DNA of 64,000 bases from Bog-159 sp963818855 (lineage in GTDB: Bacteria > Acidobacteriota > Terriglobia > Bryobacterales > Bryobacteraceae). The translations under genes were made by a program, and so were the position numbers. The stretch spans positions 512,332 through 576,331 of the forward strand of contig CAWFUH010000007.1 of the NCBI GenBank assembly GCA_963818855.1, read 5' to 3'. The notes under the pieces were generated by a model. It searched no databases. It saw nothing but the letters and a program-made list of their open reading frames with translations, and was not told the origin of the DNA. Shown here in pieces: positions 18,301 to 28,510 of the stretch; position 1 is the first letter of the stretch, and each line of letters opens with the position of its first letter.

Positions 18301-18826
18301 GCGAACCCGGTGGATTCAACGCCTGATACTGCTGGCTATTGTTTACACTGGAGTCCAGCTCAACCAGGCCAAAAACATTCCGTATGTTCAAAGGAAGTTC
18401 GAGGGCCTGCTTGGTGCTCACGTCCGAGCCGACGTCGGCGCTGCCTGTCACCAGAACGGGGGCGCTAGCTTCCACATCCACCGTTTGCGACACCGTGCCA
18501 ATTTGTAGTTGGGCGTCCAGAGTGGACGACTGGCCCACCTCCAGCACGACGCTCGGAACGCGGGTGATCGCGAAGCCCTGCTTTTCGACCGTCAGCTCGT
18601 AGCGGCCCGGAGGAATCAATGTGAAAGTGTATTGGCCCGTGTCGCTTGTCGTAAACTCGCGCTTGAATCCGGTTGCGAAGTTCGATAGCGTGACAACCGC
18701 TCCAGGCACTGGACCCCTATTCGGGTCGGTTATCGTGCCCGCCAGTTGCGCGTTGACTGCTTGCGTTTGCCCCCATACGGGAACGCACATTAGAAGCGCC
18801 AGAAGAGATACAGACAGGGTTCTCAT
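15367..18826 (-). pseudogene. TonB-dependent receptor, frameshifted
   Basis: One outer-membrane receptor of about 1,140 residues is split over three frames. Part 1 starts at 18826 after an AGGAGG site: signal MRTLSVSLLALLMCVPVWGQ, a carboxypeptidase-regulatory domain (LAGTITDPNRGPVPGAVV) and plug-like text. A missing base near 18195 moves the frame to part 2 (IIYVPSVDELQEFKIQTNTY to about 17220). A second 1-nt change near 17215 moves to part 3, which runs to the barrel end AGALPARSIQLALKLYW type at 15367. This architecture is the acidobacterial oar-like receptor. Both indels are single-base, so error or recent inactivation are both possible. Confidence 0.85.
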
Positions 18827-19014
18827 CCATCCTCCTGTGCACGATGCGAGCAGTACGGCCTAGTTTTAGGAAGGACAGTATTTCCCGTACTGTCGCGTGC
18901 GATCAGTATATGCAAAGGCCTCGCTTGCGTCAACAAGACTGCGTGGTAAACGTTACAATCGTGGACTAACAGCCGTGCGCCAGGTGATGTTACTTACGCA
19001 CATACTGGTACCAG

Positions 19015-20175
19015 ATGCTGAGGAGGGCTCCTGGTATCGCATTGGCGGCGCTGTCCCTGAACATCTCCGGTCTTTTGGCCGAAGATCTTACCGGCGCAAT
19101 TCGCGCCGCACAATCGGGTGGCGATTACCAGAAGGCGGCGCAACTCTATCGGCAGTTGATCGCGGAAGGTACCGACAGCCCTGAAGTGCGTAGCAATCTC
19201 GGTCTCGTGCTGCACTTGGCGGGCAATAACCAAGATGCCATGGAGCAGTTCAAGATCGCCTTGCGCCAAAATCCGGCGCTCATTAGCGCCAACCTTTTCG
19301 CCGGGTTGACCGAAGTCGATTTGGGCGAGCCCGAGCAGGCGCTGTCTTTGCTGAAAAAAGCGCTGCAGTTGGACCCGCAGAGTCCCGCACCGCTTTTGGC
19401 GCTGGGCAAAGCATACGTCGCATTGCGCGACTACGGTTCCGCCAATGAAAACTATTTCAAAGCGGCCCAGCTCAATCCGAAGCTGGCAGAGGCTTGGTAT
19501 GGCGTGGGAATTACAGACCGGTCGCTGGCCGAGCAACGCCTGAACAAGGTCGCGCGCGGGGGATCGTCTGTCGACAAGCAGTCACTCGAAAGTGAAGCCA
19601 AGCAACTGCTCGACCGCGCCCTTCAGGCACTCACCCGTGCCGTAGAACTGGATCCGTCCTCCGCCCGGCGGCACTTGATTCTGGCGGAATCGTTCTCCGA
19701 GGCCGGCAGATTAGTGGACGCCATCCCGGAATTCCAGGCCGCCATCCAACTGGACTCCACATCGGAAGCGGCATGCCTGGGGTTGGCGACTGCATATTGG
19801 AGACAGCGGCAGTTTCCGGATGCCCTGCCGCTACTGAAGCGAGTGTTGGCCGCATCCCCCAGGGACCCAGAGGCAAATGCCATGCTGGCCGATATCCTGG
19901 AGCATGATGGAGACCAGGACGCTGCCGGCATGCATGCCAGGATGGCGCTGGCCGGCAACCCCGACCTTCTTCAGGCCCGCGTGGTTTTGGGACGCATTTA
20001 CCTGGCGAGAGGACAACTTGAGCCCGCCATTGCGGAACTGCGCCAGGTAGCCGGGGCCGATCCGGACGGCAGCTATCACTTTCTGTTGTTCCGGGCTTAT
20101 AAACAGGCGGGCAATGAAGAAGCCGCCCGCGCCGCGCTGGCCGAGTATGAACGGTTACGCCACAAGGGTCAGTGA
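19015..20175 (+). CDS. Secreted TPR-repeat protein
   Basis: The 386-residue product has an apparent signal peptide (APGIALAALSLNISGLLAED) and at least seven tetratricopeptide units, for example GDYQKAAQLYRQLIAEG, PEQALSLLKKALQLDPQSP and LDRALQALTRAVELDPSSA. Such proteins scaffold periplasmic or envelope complexes. It diverges from the TonB receptor, sharing about 190 bp of upstream DNA, and converges with the next TPR gene with a 7-nt overlap of the 3' ends. No enzymatic motif is seen. Confidence 0.8.
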   Translation: MLRRAPGIALAALSLNISGLLAEDLTGAIRAAQSGGDYQKAAQLYRQLIAEGTDSPEVRSNLGLVLHLAGNNQDAMEQFKIALRQNPALISANLFAGLTEVDLGEPEQALSLLKKALQLDPQSPAPLLALGKAYVALRDYGSANENYFKAAQLNPKLAEAWYGVGITDRSLAEQRLNKVARGGSSVDKQSLESEAKQLLDRALQALTRAVELDPSSARRHLILAESFSEAGRLVDAIPEFQAAIQLDSTSEAACLGLATAYWRQRQFPDALPLLKRVLAASPRDPEANAMLADILEHDGDQDAAGMHARMALAGNPDLLQARVVLGRIYLARGQLEPAIAELRQVAGADPDGSYHFLLFRAYKQAGNEEAARAALAEYERLRHKGQ

Positions 20176-21473
20176 TCCGTAAGCAGGCGTTGCTCGCGTT
20201 TGAGCGCCGCCTCGCGGATCTCGACAGACTTCCGCAGCGCCGCATCCGCTTCCGCCTTGCGACCCAGTTTGCGCAGCGCGACAGAGAACTGGTAATGGAT
20301 ATCGCCTTTTTCATCGCTATCAAGGGCCTTTCCCAGTTCCTCGGCGGCGTTTTGAAACCGGCCGGTGTGAACGTAGGCCAGCCCCAGATCCGCGCGGGCC
20401 GCCAATGCATCGGGCCGGGCTGAGAGGTATTTCTGCAGCAACGGGATGGCCTCTTCGTAACGATGACGCCTTACCGCGATGTTGGCCAGCTCAAACGATG
20501 CCTGCTCCGATCGCGGGTTCAACCGCAGAGTGTCCCGGAGACACTTCTCGGCATCGTCGAATTGGCCCAGTTCCCAATACACCGTTCCCATGCCCAGCCG
20601 CGGAGCCGGATTTAGAGGCGCCAGCGCGGCGGCTTTCCGGTACAATTCCAATGCCGCGGGCAGCGCGGCATGCTGGCGCTCCACGTCGCCGCGAAACACA
20701 TCGGCCTGCCACGAATCCGGCGACAGGGTAACGAAGTGCTCGAAAGCCTCGCGCGACTTGCCCGCTAAGTTCGACGCCTGGGCATACTGGCTGGCCGATT
20801 CTGAAGTCTCGGCTGCGGGCGCGGCCAGTGAGTCTCCGAAAGCCTCACGCGCCAGCCGTGTATCTCCCATGCTCAAAAGAAACTCGCCCAGCAGCCGTTT
20901 CGAGTAGCTCGCGCCGCCTGGCATGCGCGCGAGTTTGTGCGAAGCTTCTTCCGCCATTTTTTCGTAGCAGATCGCCAGTCCGTACCAGGCATCCGCATCG
21001 CTCGCCGAACGCGCGGTCTGCCGTTCGTAGAGGCGCACCGCCTCGTCAAGCTGATTCAGGCCGACGTGGGCGCTCGCCAGCGCCAGAACTGCGTCGCGAT
21101 TTCCGGGATCCTTCTTCAGCAGCTCTTCTAACGGCTCAAGCGCGTCCTGCGGCCGGTTACACTGCACCGCCGCCATCCCGGTAATCAGCGCCGCGGACTG
21201 CATCTCCGGATGGAGCTTCCAGATACCCGCCGCGGCGTTGAAAGCCTCCGCGAAGCGGCCCGCCGCATAATACATCGCCGCTATATTGTTCAGCGCCTCG
21301 GCCGCGCCGGGCCGAAGACCCAGCGCCGCCCGGTACGATTCAATCGCCTGGTCATACTTGCCGTGCGTGCTGAAATCTGCGGCTTGCCGGAAAAGATCCT
21401 CGTAATCGTCCGCGCGCAGGATAGTCAGCAGCCCCAGCAGGCCAACCGACATGGCGAAACTCAAGTACGCCAC
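20169..21473 (-). CDS. Secreted TPR-repeat protein
   Basis: The 434-residue product has a short signal-like N-terminus (FAMSVGLLGLLTILRADDY) and about ten TPR units (GKYDQAIESYRAALGLRPGA, AADALEPLEELLKKDPG type, FDDAEKCLRDTLRLNPRSE). The start is either GTG at 21473 or ATG at 21452; both lie at or inside the end of the upstream isomerase-like gene, so the two are translationally coupled. Likely an exported interaction scaffold. The role is not inferable beyond that. Confidence 0.78.
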   Translation of the reverse strand: MAYLSFAMSVGLLGLLTILRADDYEDLFRQAADFSTHGKYDQAIESYRAALGLRPGAAEALNNIAAMYYAAGRFAEAFNAAAGIWKLHPEMQSAALITGMAAVQCNRPQDALEPLEELLKKDPGNRDAVLALASAHVGLNQLDEAVRLYERQTARSASDADAWYGLAICYEKMAEEASHKLARMPGGASYSKRLLGEFLLSMGDTRLAREAFGDSLAAPAAETSESASQYAQASNLAGKSREAFEHFVTLSPDSWQADVFRGDVERQHAALPAALELYRKAAALAPLNPAPRLGMGTVYWELGQFDDAEKCLRDTLRLNPRSEQASFELANIAVRRHRYEEAIPLLQKYLSARPDALAARADLGLAYVHTGRFQNAAEELGKALDSDEKGDIHYQFSVALRKLGRKAEADAALRKSVEIREAALKREQRLLTDH

Positions 21474-22468
21474 TTCACCCCCAGATCCAGTGCCTTGCGC
21501 GCGTACTCCACACCTCGTTCCATGTGGTCGCGCTGCTGGTATTCGAGGGCGGCGGCGATGGGCGCAGGCGTTTTGCCGGGTACGTCTTCAATCACCATGG
21601 GGTTCTCGTAAGGATGTCCCTGCTTGGCGAGCGCGATGAATCGTGCCAGGTCGGCGGCTTTCATGTCCTTCCAATTATTCATGAACGCCGGGTCGTAGAT
21701 CGCCAAATGATCGGGCGGGCGACCGGTGATCGGCTTGTTATAGACCGTAATAGGCGGGCATACCTCGCGCGCTTTGGCGATAATCTTCTTGAAATCGATC
21801 ACGCCCTCGCCCAGCGGCACCCACTGAACCGCAATTCCGTTGCGCGATTCGTACACGACCGAGTCGCGCAGATGCAGCATCACCGCCACCGGCCCCAGTG
21901 TCTCCACCGTCGCCAGGGGATCTTCCATGACGAAGACCGGGTTGCCCGTGTCGAGATACGAGCCTACAAATTCCTTACCCGCGCCATCGATCACCTGCCT
22001 CGTCTGCCGGCAGAACAGATCTTTGTGGTTCTCGATCGCAAACTTCACGCCCGCATCCATGGCCTCCGCGCGCACGGTGCGCAATACCCTGATCGCGGTT
22101 TCCATCACGCTCTCCACCGGTCCCGGCGGCATACTGGCGCGATCGCCCGCCACGCGGAAACGCACCAGCTTCGATCCAATCCCCACCGCGTGCTGTATCC
22201 CTCGGCGCAAACGCGCGAAGGTAGCATCCATTCCGTCCGGGGTCCGGGGCAGCGCACCGGCATCGCCGCCTTCGAGTTCCAGCCCGAGCCGCGCGGCGGC
22301 GTCTTTCAGTTCTCTCCAATGCGCCGGATCGTCATTTCGCGGGTCGATGGAATCCTGCAGAAAGACCGCGTCCAGCTTCAGGCTCGCGGCATACTCCAGC
22401 AACGGCACATCATTCCATCGCATCGCGCGAATGGAGTAAGTGTTCAGCCCCAAAGGGAACCATGCCAT
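21461..22468 (-). CDS. Xylose-isomerase-like TIM-barrel protein
   Basis: The 335-residue product belongs to the sugar phosphate isomerase/epimerase (AP endonuclease 2-like TIM barrel) superfamily. Visible elements: start PLGLNTYSIRAM, strand and acid AIENHKDLFCRQ, VGSYLDTGNP, MLHLRDSVVYE and PLGEGVIDFKKI, which supply the metal-binding Glu, His and Asp of the family. Substrate is unknown, probably a sugar or polyol derivative. It overlaps the following TPR gene by 13 nt. Confidence 0.8.
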   Translation of the reverse strand: MAWFPLGLNTYSIRAMRWNDVPLLEYAASLKLDAVFLQDSIDPRNDDPAHWRELKDAAARLGLELEGGDAGALPRTPDGMDATFARLRRGIQHAVGIGSKLVRFRVAGDRASMPPGPVESVMETAIRVLRTVRAEAMDAGVKFAIENHKDLFCRQTRQVIDGAGKEFVGSYLDTGNPVFVMEDPLATVETLGPVAVMLHLRDSVVYESRNGIAVQWVPLGEGVIDFKKIIAKAREVCPPITVYNKPITGRPPDHLAIYDPAFMNNWKDMKAADLARFIALAKQGHPYENPMVIEDVPGKTPAPIAAALEYQQRDHMERGVEYARKALDLGVKWRT

Positions 22469-22559
22469 TACTGATATAGTACTGCGGCGGGCAACTCAAA
22501 GATCGGAGACCCGATCATTCGAAAGTATTGACGATCGCCGAGTACCTCCTCGCTACATG

Positions 22560-22683
22560 CAGGTGGAACGAAGAAGTACGCGCGAGATTATCGCACGCTT
22601 CGAATCCGAGCGGCAGGCCTTGGCGCTCATGGGCCACCCCGCCATCGCCAAGGTATTCGACGCAGGTTCGACACCTGAGGGCA
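22560..22683 (+). pseudogene. Ser/Thr kinase N-lobe fragment
   Basis: TREIIARFESERQALALMGH followed by PAIAKVFDAGSTPEG is the alpha-C helix region of Hanks-type protein kinases (RFExERQALALMxHPxIAxVxDAG). The ATP loop and the catalytic lobe are absent. It is a relic only. Confidence 0.6.
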
Positions 22684-22889
22684 TCGTGCGCGTCGCGGTC
22701 TCGGACCGGCGCAGGCCGCCGCAGCCCAGGCGACACGGCTGGCGCTCGGAGGATTCTCGGGTACCGGAATGGTTCCAGGATTATTCAGACCTGCTCGCCG
22801 TTCTGAAGCCGCCGGGGATCGCCGCTCTGGCGCTGATTGGTTCCGGTTCGGCGCAAAAAGATGTAAGGCGAACCAGAGCACAGATGAGT

Positions 22890-23520
22890 GTTTGGGCATC
22901 TGGTGGCAAGGACTCAATTCCGAGCCAACCTTCAGTCTCCCCTCAATGCTGTCTGCGTTCACGGCTGTCAGGAGCTTATGAACCCCGCTGCTGGCGAGCG
23001 TACCGATAAACGGCAGCTTCTCCCCCGCCGCGACAAAGTAGGATGAATCAGTCAGGGGGAGACGATTTCGGGAAAAGTGAATGCCCCATTGACGGAATGT
23101 TGATTCTGCAGCACCTCCTGAATACAGTGCATAGCGGTCAAAATTCAAAGCAACCCCCTTTTTGCCGCAGAGTACCTGCACGGCCCCCGAGGCGAGAAGA
23201 TCTCTCGTACAATGCGACCCTGCAACCCTTGCTCGCGAGCGCTATTGCCGATGTGAGTCCCGCTACTCCTCCGCCAACAACTGCAAATGGTTTTCCATCA
23301 GGGCCTCCACGTCTGCCAGCGATTCAGGTTTACCGCCGGCGGCTCCCCTGTGGATAGGGTGTTGATCCTCAATGGCTCAAGCGTATCCTGCTTGAACATG
23401 GCCATCGCCGCAAAACTGGCCAAGCCAAGACTTAGAAATTCCCTCCGGAACTCGCGCTTATCAAACGCCCCCGGCATATCACCTGACGCATCGGCTCTAC
23501 GAAGAGATGCTCGCACCATT
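22890..23520 (-). pseudogene. FAD-dependent oxidoreductase, degraded
   Basis: Read on the minus strand: an RR-type leader (KREFRREFLSLGLASFAAM), then in another frame the Rossmann FAD motif FAVVGGGVAGLTSAIALASK, with VALYERSSRLGGRAGTL, and after a further shift in a C/T homopolymer near 23155 FDRYALYSGGAAESTF. This is the beginning of a phytoene-desaturase-like or amine-oxidase-like flavoprotein. The remainder decays towards 22890. At least two frame changes. Confidence 0.65.
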
Positions 23521-24224
23521 CTCGACCACCGCTTGCTTCCTGGGACGCGTCTTCTGCGCGACTACTATACACTGCCCATGCGTTCAACATGGGCGGGACG
23601 ATGGATTTGCGCGGGCGGCCATCGGCGCCTGTCACAGCTAATTTGATGCGACCAGCGGCGGCTTCGGGGAATTCAGAACAAGGCAAAGCGATCGCGCGGG
23701 CCACTGACGTGACATACCGTGACCGCCGCAGTTCGCGCTTCGCACATGCCGCGCGAGTCCGCCTGGGATCCACGTAGCACATGATGAGCGGGTCAAACGC
23801 CGCGAGGTTCGGTGGCTGCCCCAGGATCGGCTTCCCGCCGCCGGGGCATTAGCTCGTCGCGTTGCGCCCGGAATAGCCTTGACGTCGCCGATGCGGCGCG
23901 CCACCTCGCGGGCCTGCGCGGCGGGTAGTCCGTAAGGTAGCCTGCTCATGGCGCCCGTTTCACGCAATGGCGCGGCCGTCGAAAAATGCTCCAGGCCGGT
24001 CGAAAAGCACCCCCCAAACGCCGGCCGCGCGCGCAAAATGAAAAAACACGGTCGAAGGTTAGCGTTTTGGACAGCGTGCGAATGCCGCAACCCGCTGCCA
24101 ATCCTCACTGCCGCGTCAGGAGGGCCGAAGTCGCCCGTCAGCCGGACGACGCTGAGGAGGCAGCGCGGGAGCTCTGGTTTTCCGCACGGCCATCCTATGC
24201 CTAGAATAGGGAAAGCCCAAGCGG
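23521..24224. other. No intact gene
   Basis: About 700 bp. On the minus strand at 23949 MSRLPYGLPAAQAREVARR resembles the start of some carboxymuconolactone-decarboxylase-like proteins, but it loses coherence quickly. Nothing else is recognised. Confidence 0.3.
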
Positions 24225-24479
24225 ATGAGGAGTTCAACGGTGGAAAGGAACGAATCGCTCAAACAGTCGACGCCCGAATCGGGCCTTGTTCGAGTGGCCG
24301 CTTTGGTTCTAATGGCTGTTGTGGTCTTGTCGTACCGCCAGCGGCAGCAGTTTAAGCGAGCGAATGTCGATGCTGCCCAAACGCGGGACGTTGTGGATTC
24401 CTTTGAACGACTTCTCTCCAGCCTGGGAGCAAGCGATTTTAAGCAAGGGAATAACAGGGCCTGTTCCGGACAATATTAG
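24225..24479 (+). pseudogene. Possible CHASE3 sensor N-terminal relic
   Basis: The 84-residue frame has one transmembrane segment (VRVAALVLMAVVVLSY) followed by NVDAAQTRDVVDSFERLLSS, which is like the first helix of CHASE3 sensory domains of histidine kinases. No kinase part follows. It could also be a small unrelated membrane protein. Confidence 0.35.
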
Positions 24480-24532
24480 AAGAGACTGATGTCTACCAGG
24501 AACCATACTTTAACAGGCAACGGGAGATAGAA

Positions 24533-25453
24533 GTGGGCCGTGGCGGCGCCTCCGATCTACCTCTGCACTTAAGATTGATCCGCGCCGCATTGCGCCGGCT
24601 CAACATCCGCTTGAGCCGTCGGCGCGAGCGACGCAATTGGCGAGCGGCCGCGCCAGGGGACCCTCTTCCCGCGGCGGAGGCGGCTCTAAGAAAGCTGCGA
24701 TTGGACGATCCAAGCGCGCAAGCTTATTTCGACAAACACCTGCCCCGATTGAAGAGGACCTTATCCCTGGTTCCGCCGCCGCATGGCTCCGGACGCGCCC
24801 TCGAGCTTGGCTGTTACATGCAGTTCACGCCCGCGCTGAAGTACCACTGCGGCTTCCGCGAAGTGTATGGAGCGGACTACGGCGTCGGCCCAGCCCAGCA
24901 TAAATCCGTGCAATATGGGCACGCTCGATTCGATTTGGATGTCGATCTCTTTGACGCCGAACGGGACGCCTATCCGTATCCTGCGGGTCACTTCGAACTG
25001 GTACTTGTCTGCGAAGTGATTGAACACATGCTGTTCGATCCCATGCACCTTCTTCTGGAGGTCCGCCGGGTTCTGGAAGAAGGGGGCCATATTCTGGTCA
25101 CAACGCCAAATATTGCCAGTTTGACCAGCGTGGCGCGGGTACTGCACGGCCACGACAATCCGCAGATACACTCCAAATATAAGATACCGGGGGCCGCCGT
25201 GCCCGCCGCCGTCCAGCACGTGCGCGAGTACACGCTGGCCGAGTTGGGCGAAGCCGTCGCATGCGCGGGCTTCGAAATCGACCAGTTGTTTGCGGAGCCA
25301 ATTGGGGAATACAAGTTCTATCAGCCGCTGCTTCAGTTTTTGGAGGACAACGGCTATAATCCGGCCAACCGGGGAGAACAGAGTTACTGTCTGGCGCGGA
25401 AACGGTCAACGCGGGCTGTTACACGGTACCCGGGGTTCTTGTATGAACCCTAG
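24533..25453 (+). CDS. Class I SAM-dependent methyltransferase
   Basis: The 306-residue product has a Rossmann methyltransferase core: motif I RALELGCYMQF (about residue 88), motif II region EVYGADYGVG, motif IV FELVLVCEVIEHM with an acidic pair, and post-motif LLEVRRVLEEGGHILVTTPN. A basic N-terminal extension of about 45 residues precedes it, so the true start could be further in. The substrate is unknown; the general layout fits small-molecule or lipid/sugar methyltransferases. Confidence 0.78.
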   Translation: MGRGGASDLPLHLRLIRAALRRLNIRLSRRRERRNWRAAAPGDPLPAAEAALRKLRLDDPSAQAYFDKHLPRLKRTLSLVPPPHGSGRALELGCYMQFTPALKYHCGFREVYGADYGVGPAQHKSVQYGHARFDLDVDLFDAERDAYPYPAGHFELVLVCEVIEHMLFDPMHLLLEVRRVLEEGGHILVTTPNIASLTSVARVLHGHDNPQIHSKYKIPGAAVPAAVQHVREYTLAELGEAVACAGFEIDQLFAEPIGEYKFYQPLLQFLEDNGYNPANRGEQSYCLARKRSTRAVTRYPGFLYEP

Positions 25454-25493
25454 TTTCTGGGCTATGCACTTAGCTCTCCAGTTCCTGCTCCGG

Positions 25494-27677
25494 TCAATCT
25501 ACGGAGACCAGTCCGCTGTTACTCGCTACGCTACCGAGCGTGACTTGCAACTGATAGTCCCCGGGCAGCAGGGTGGGCACCCGCATGTTCATCTGGGCCA
25601 CACCGACCGTCCCCGGCGCCGGCCCGGCATATAGCAACTGTGCCGGAAGATTTCCGATCGAAGCGGCGGGCGCTGTCATGGAGCCCTGGCCGGTCAGGAA
25701 GATCGTCACAATGCTACCGGACTTGGCTGGATTTCCGGCGCCGTTCAAGGTCCCATCCTGATTCAGTGCCAGTATGCGCGTGGCGCTGGAAGTGAAAATC
25801 TCAGGGGCAACTGTCACTATCGGGAACGATGCGGTAGTTGCCGAGCCGGAAGTGGTCACGGTCGCGGTCGCCGCGCCCGTCACAGACTGAGGCGGCACTT
25901 GGGCATTGATCTGCCCGGGACTGACGTAGAGCAGAGGCGCACGAACTCCGTTGATGGAGAGCGACGTGTCCGCCAGGGAAATGGGCAATGGAATCTGTCC
26001 CGCGAAGGCCGTGGCACGCGCCAGGTTGGTCCCAAATATCGAGATCAGCGAACCGGGCGCGACCGACGAGTTGAATGACGCGGCATTAACTACCGTTGAG
26101 ATGTTGCCCGCGCCGGGAGGAAGCAGACCATAGACCAGCAGGGTGTTCAGCGCACCCACGTACACTTTGCCATCCGCCTCCGTGGGTACGCCGAACTCGG
26201 TGTATGCGCCAACCACATCGCGATAGAGCTCAGTCGATAGATTCGCGGCGTCAAAGGCGTGCAGCAGGGTATTGTCATCGCCCAATTCATATGCCCAGAC
26301 GATACCATTCGACGACCCATTAGCGGACACGATGGGTGATGATCCTGGATTCGCAATAGCCATCGAGGAACTGGAAACGGGAGCGGCCGTCAAACTGGCA
26401 TTGGCAATTCCGAAGGCTCTCAGTTGATCGCCCGCGGCCGAAAAGTAGACATTGCCGGAAAAATAAGCAGCCGATCCGTACACGCCCTGGCCTCCCAGGG
26501 CCACAGTCTGCAGCGCGCCAGCATCGTTAGTGCCGTTGAATCCTCCCATCTTGTCCCGATCGACCAGATAGATGCGGCCCTCCTTGCCGGCCACGACCAA
26601 TAAGTTGCGATGCGCGTTGCTGCCCACTTCGGGTGGCAGCAGCAGAGCGCCCGACGAGCCCAAGTCCAGATCCAAGTTCTCCAGAAAGGCCTGGTTGTAT
26701 GGGGTGAAGTAATCGGCGACGGTCAGCCCGGCCGAGGGCGAGAAGCGAAGGCGAATGATGCTGTCCGCCAGATCCGGGGGGGAATAGAGTTCATCGAATT
26801 CGCCATTGGCGGAGACTGCGAACAGGTTCCCGTTCGTGTCGGAAGCCGGTCCGGCCCCGCCGCCCCAGAACGACGCCCCCGAGCTGTTCGGTGTCGTGTT
26901 ATAAACAGCGGTCTGTTGCAGGGTATCCGCGCGGTAGCCGATGAGCCAGCCATGGTAAGGCTCGTGATCGCAGTGGGACGACCAAGCCGTGTACACCACG
27001 CCATTGGCCAGCAGCAGAGCGGCTCGTTGCTTGTAGCTTTCGGGAACGAAGGTCACAGTTGCGCCACCGTCTCCGGTGCCGGGAACCGCCGCCTGAATTG
27101 CCACGGGGCTGGCGGACAACTCCTGACCGCTGCGGACGTCCACAGCGTGCAGCCTATGCACGTAACGCGCGGCGCCGCCGCCCGATACCTCCTTGGTAGA
27201 TGCCACGAAATATACCGTATAAGTGGCCAGATCGATGACCGGAGTGCCGGTGATTCCTATCTCCGGGGAGATTACCGAACAGTTCACGTCCTCCCAGGGC
27301 ACCGTGGTGACCCCCTGGCTCGGATCGATGACGCTCATTTGCCAGAGGGGGGCGGCATTTGCTCCCAGATTGTCGTCGGCATCGAAGGCGTAGACGCTAT
27401 CGTGCGCCGTGGCTACCACGACGATATCATGTACGGTTCCATTGGCCATCGGCACGGCGGCTACGTACAGCGGCTGCCCGTACAGGTAACCGTCCACGCT
27501 GTGCGAGAAGCGCCTGCCAAAAAGTGCCGAATTGAGGTTCGCCGGGGACAGCAGCGGCTCACTGAGATTCTGCCCCGTGCGGGCGTTGTCATATTTATAC
27601 GTCAGGACATTGACCTGTGCGCCGGCTGAGAGCGTGCAAAAGCACGCCCCGACCAGGCGGAAGGACGAGCATCGCAT
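25494..27677 (-). CDS. Secreted PQQ-like propeller with Solibacter-type C-terminal domain
   Basis: The 727-residue product has a signal peptide at its start (FRLVGACFCTLSAGAQ). Residues to about 500 form a PQQ/pyrrolo-quinoline-like propeller with blades such as DIVVVATAHDSVYAFDADD, NLLVVAGKEGRIYLVDRD and GIVWAYELGDDN. From about residue 525 follows the C-terminal module STVVNAASFNSSVAPGSLIS, SIFGTNLA, LYVSPGQINAQVPPQ, IVTIFLTGQG, matching the domain found in great numbers in Solibacter exported proteins (TIGR03437-like). Probably cell-surface or extracellular. Ligand unknown. Confidence 0.85.
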   Translation of the reverse strand: MRCSSFRLVGACFCTLSAGAQVNVLTYKYDNARTGQNLSEPLLSPANLNSALFGRRFSHSVDGYLYGQPLYVAAVPMANGTVHDIVVVATAHDSVYAFDADDNLGANAAPLWQMSVIDPSQGVTTVPWEDVNCSVISPEIGITGTPVIDLATYTVYFVASTKEVSGGGAARYVHRLHAVDVRSGQELSASPVAIQAAVPGTGDGGATVTFVPESYKQRAALLLANGVVYTAWSSHCDHEPYHGWLIGYRADTLQQTAVYNTTPNSSGASFWGGGAGPASDTNGNLFAVSANGEFDELYSPPDLADSIIRLRFSPSAGLTVADYFTPYNQAFLENLDLDLGSSGALLLPPEVGSNAHRNLLVVAGKEGRIYLVDRDKMGGFNGTNDAGALQTVALGGQGVYGSAAYFSGNVYFSAAGDQLRAFGIANASLTAAPVSSSSMAIANPGSSPIVSANGSSNGIVWAYELGDDNTLLHAFDAANLSTELYRDVVGAYTEFGVPTEADGKVYVGALNTLLVYGLLPPGAGNISTVVNAASFNSSVAPGSLISIFGTNLARATAFAGQIPLPISLADTSLSINGVRAPLLYVSPGQINAQVPPQSVTGAATATVTTSGSATTASFPIVTVAPEIFTSSATRILALNQDGTLNGAGNPAKSGSIVTIFLTGQGSMTAPAASIGNLPAQLLYAGPAPGTVGVAQMNMRVPTLLPGDYQLQVTLGSVASNSGLVSVD

Positions 27678-27972
27678 TGAGGCATTTTACCCTCTAGCGG
27701 GACGTTCCCCGCAGGATCGATTTGGAAAACCGCTCCCAGGCTATTGGCGCACCCGAGCGACTGGCGCTGGAAGCACGCGAGCCAGACGCCGCGCCTGATG
27801 GCGGGGAAGCCCAAACGGCGCGCAGAAACAACGGACTGATCCGGCCCGAGCCGGATCTCAGGGCTACCAGACGTGCCGTCGTTTCTTCGCGCACTTACCG
27901 GTCAATCGGCGCCACACGGGCAGCGCGGGCGTTTTGCGCCATCTACGGGGCGGCCAGGACCGGCGCCTACCC

Positions 27973-28064
27973 CTTCCTGCTCGGTCAGGCGTATTTCAGC
28001 CGCCTTTGATCGGGACATGCCCGATTATTTCTATTAACTGTTATTGATGCAAGTTAGTGCTAGG
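27973..28064 (-). mobile_element. Solo IS630 left end
   Basis: Read on the minus strand, it closely matches the left 90 bp of the IS630 element at 1367: CTAG border, ACTTGCAT in the repeat, CAGTTAATAGA, and the first transposase codons (MSRSKAAEIRLTEQE). The similarity then stops and no right end is found down to 27680, so this is a truncated relic of the same IS family. Confidence 0.75.
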
Positions 28065-28075
28065 GGTGGCGATGA

Positions 28076-28470
28076 ATGAAAGCCGCAAGGATCGTGCTAA
28101 TCGAAGAGCAGGATAGCGGCGTTGCTCACGAACTGACGAAATTCACCAGCGGCGAGGAGGGCGTGCGGGTTCTCCGTGCGCCCGCGCAGGAAAACGAATT
28201 CGTTCCGGACGCGAATCTCCTGGGCTTGAACACTCCGAAGGGCGACGGCTCTACTGTGCGTGGCAAGCTGAAGCGCTGCCCGCGGCCGGCAGGCGTGCCC
28301 AATGCTGTCCTCACGTCTTCGTACGTGATGAGCGACAAGCAACGTACCGGTCCTCCAGGGCAGCCCGTACATTCACAAGCAGTCGCAGCTGGAGGAGTTT
28401 CTCGCCGAAGTGGGGCAAGCTGTGAAAGAGATGCTAAGCGAAGGACGCACTTCGAATACAGAGTCAGGAC
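28076..28470 (+). pseudogene. Response-regulator receiver domain, frameshifted
   Basis: Pieces of a CheY-like (Rcp1-type) receiver are seen: ARIVLIEEQDSG at the start, NAVLTSSYVMSDKQRT (phosphorelay switch strand), then after a shift near 28350 SPYIHKQSQLEEFLAEVGQA. The phospho-acceptor Asp strand is not recognisable. A relic. Confidence 0.55.
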
Positions 28471-28510
28471 CCATGTCTTTCGTTCACGGGATGCTTCGGA
28501 AAAGAAAGAT

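Noticed and set aside
26610..27629. 339-residue plus-strand open frame opposite the propeller gene
   Set aside because: Shadow of the 727-residue minus-strand gene, a consequence of high GC content.
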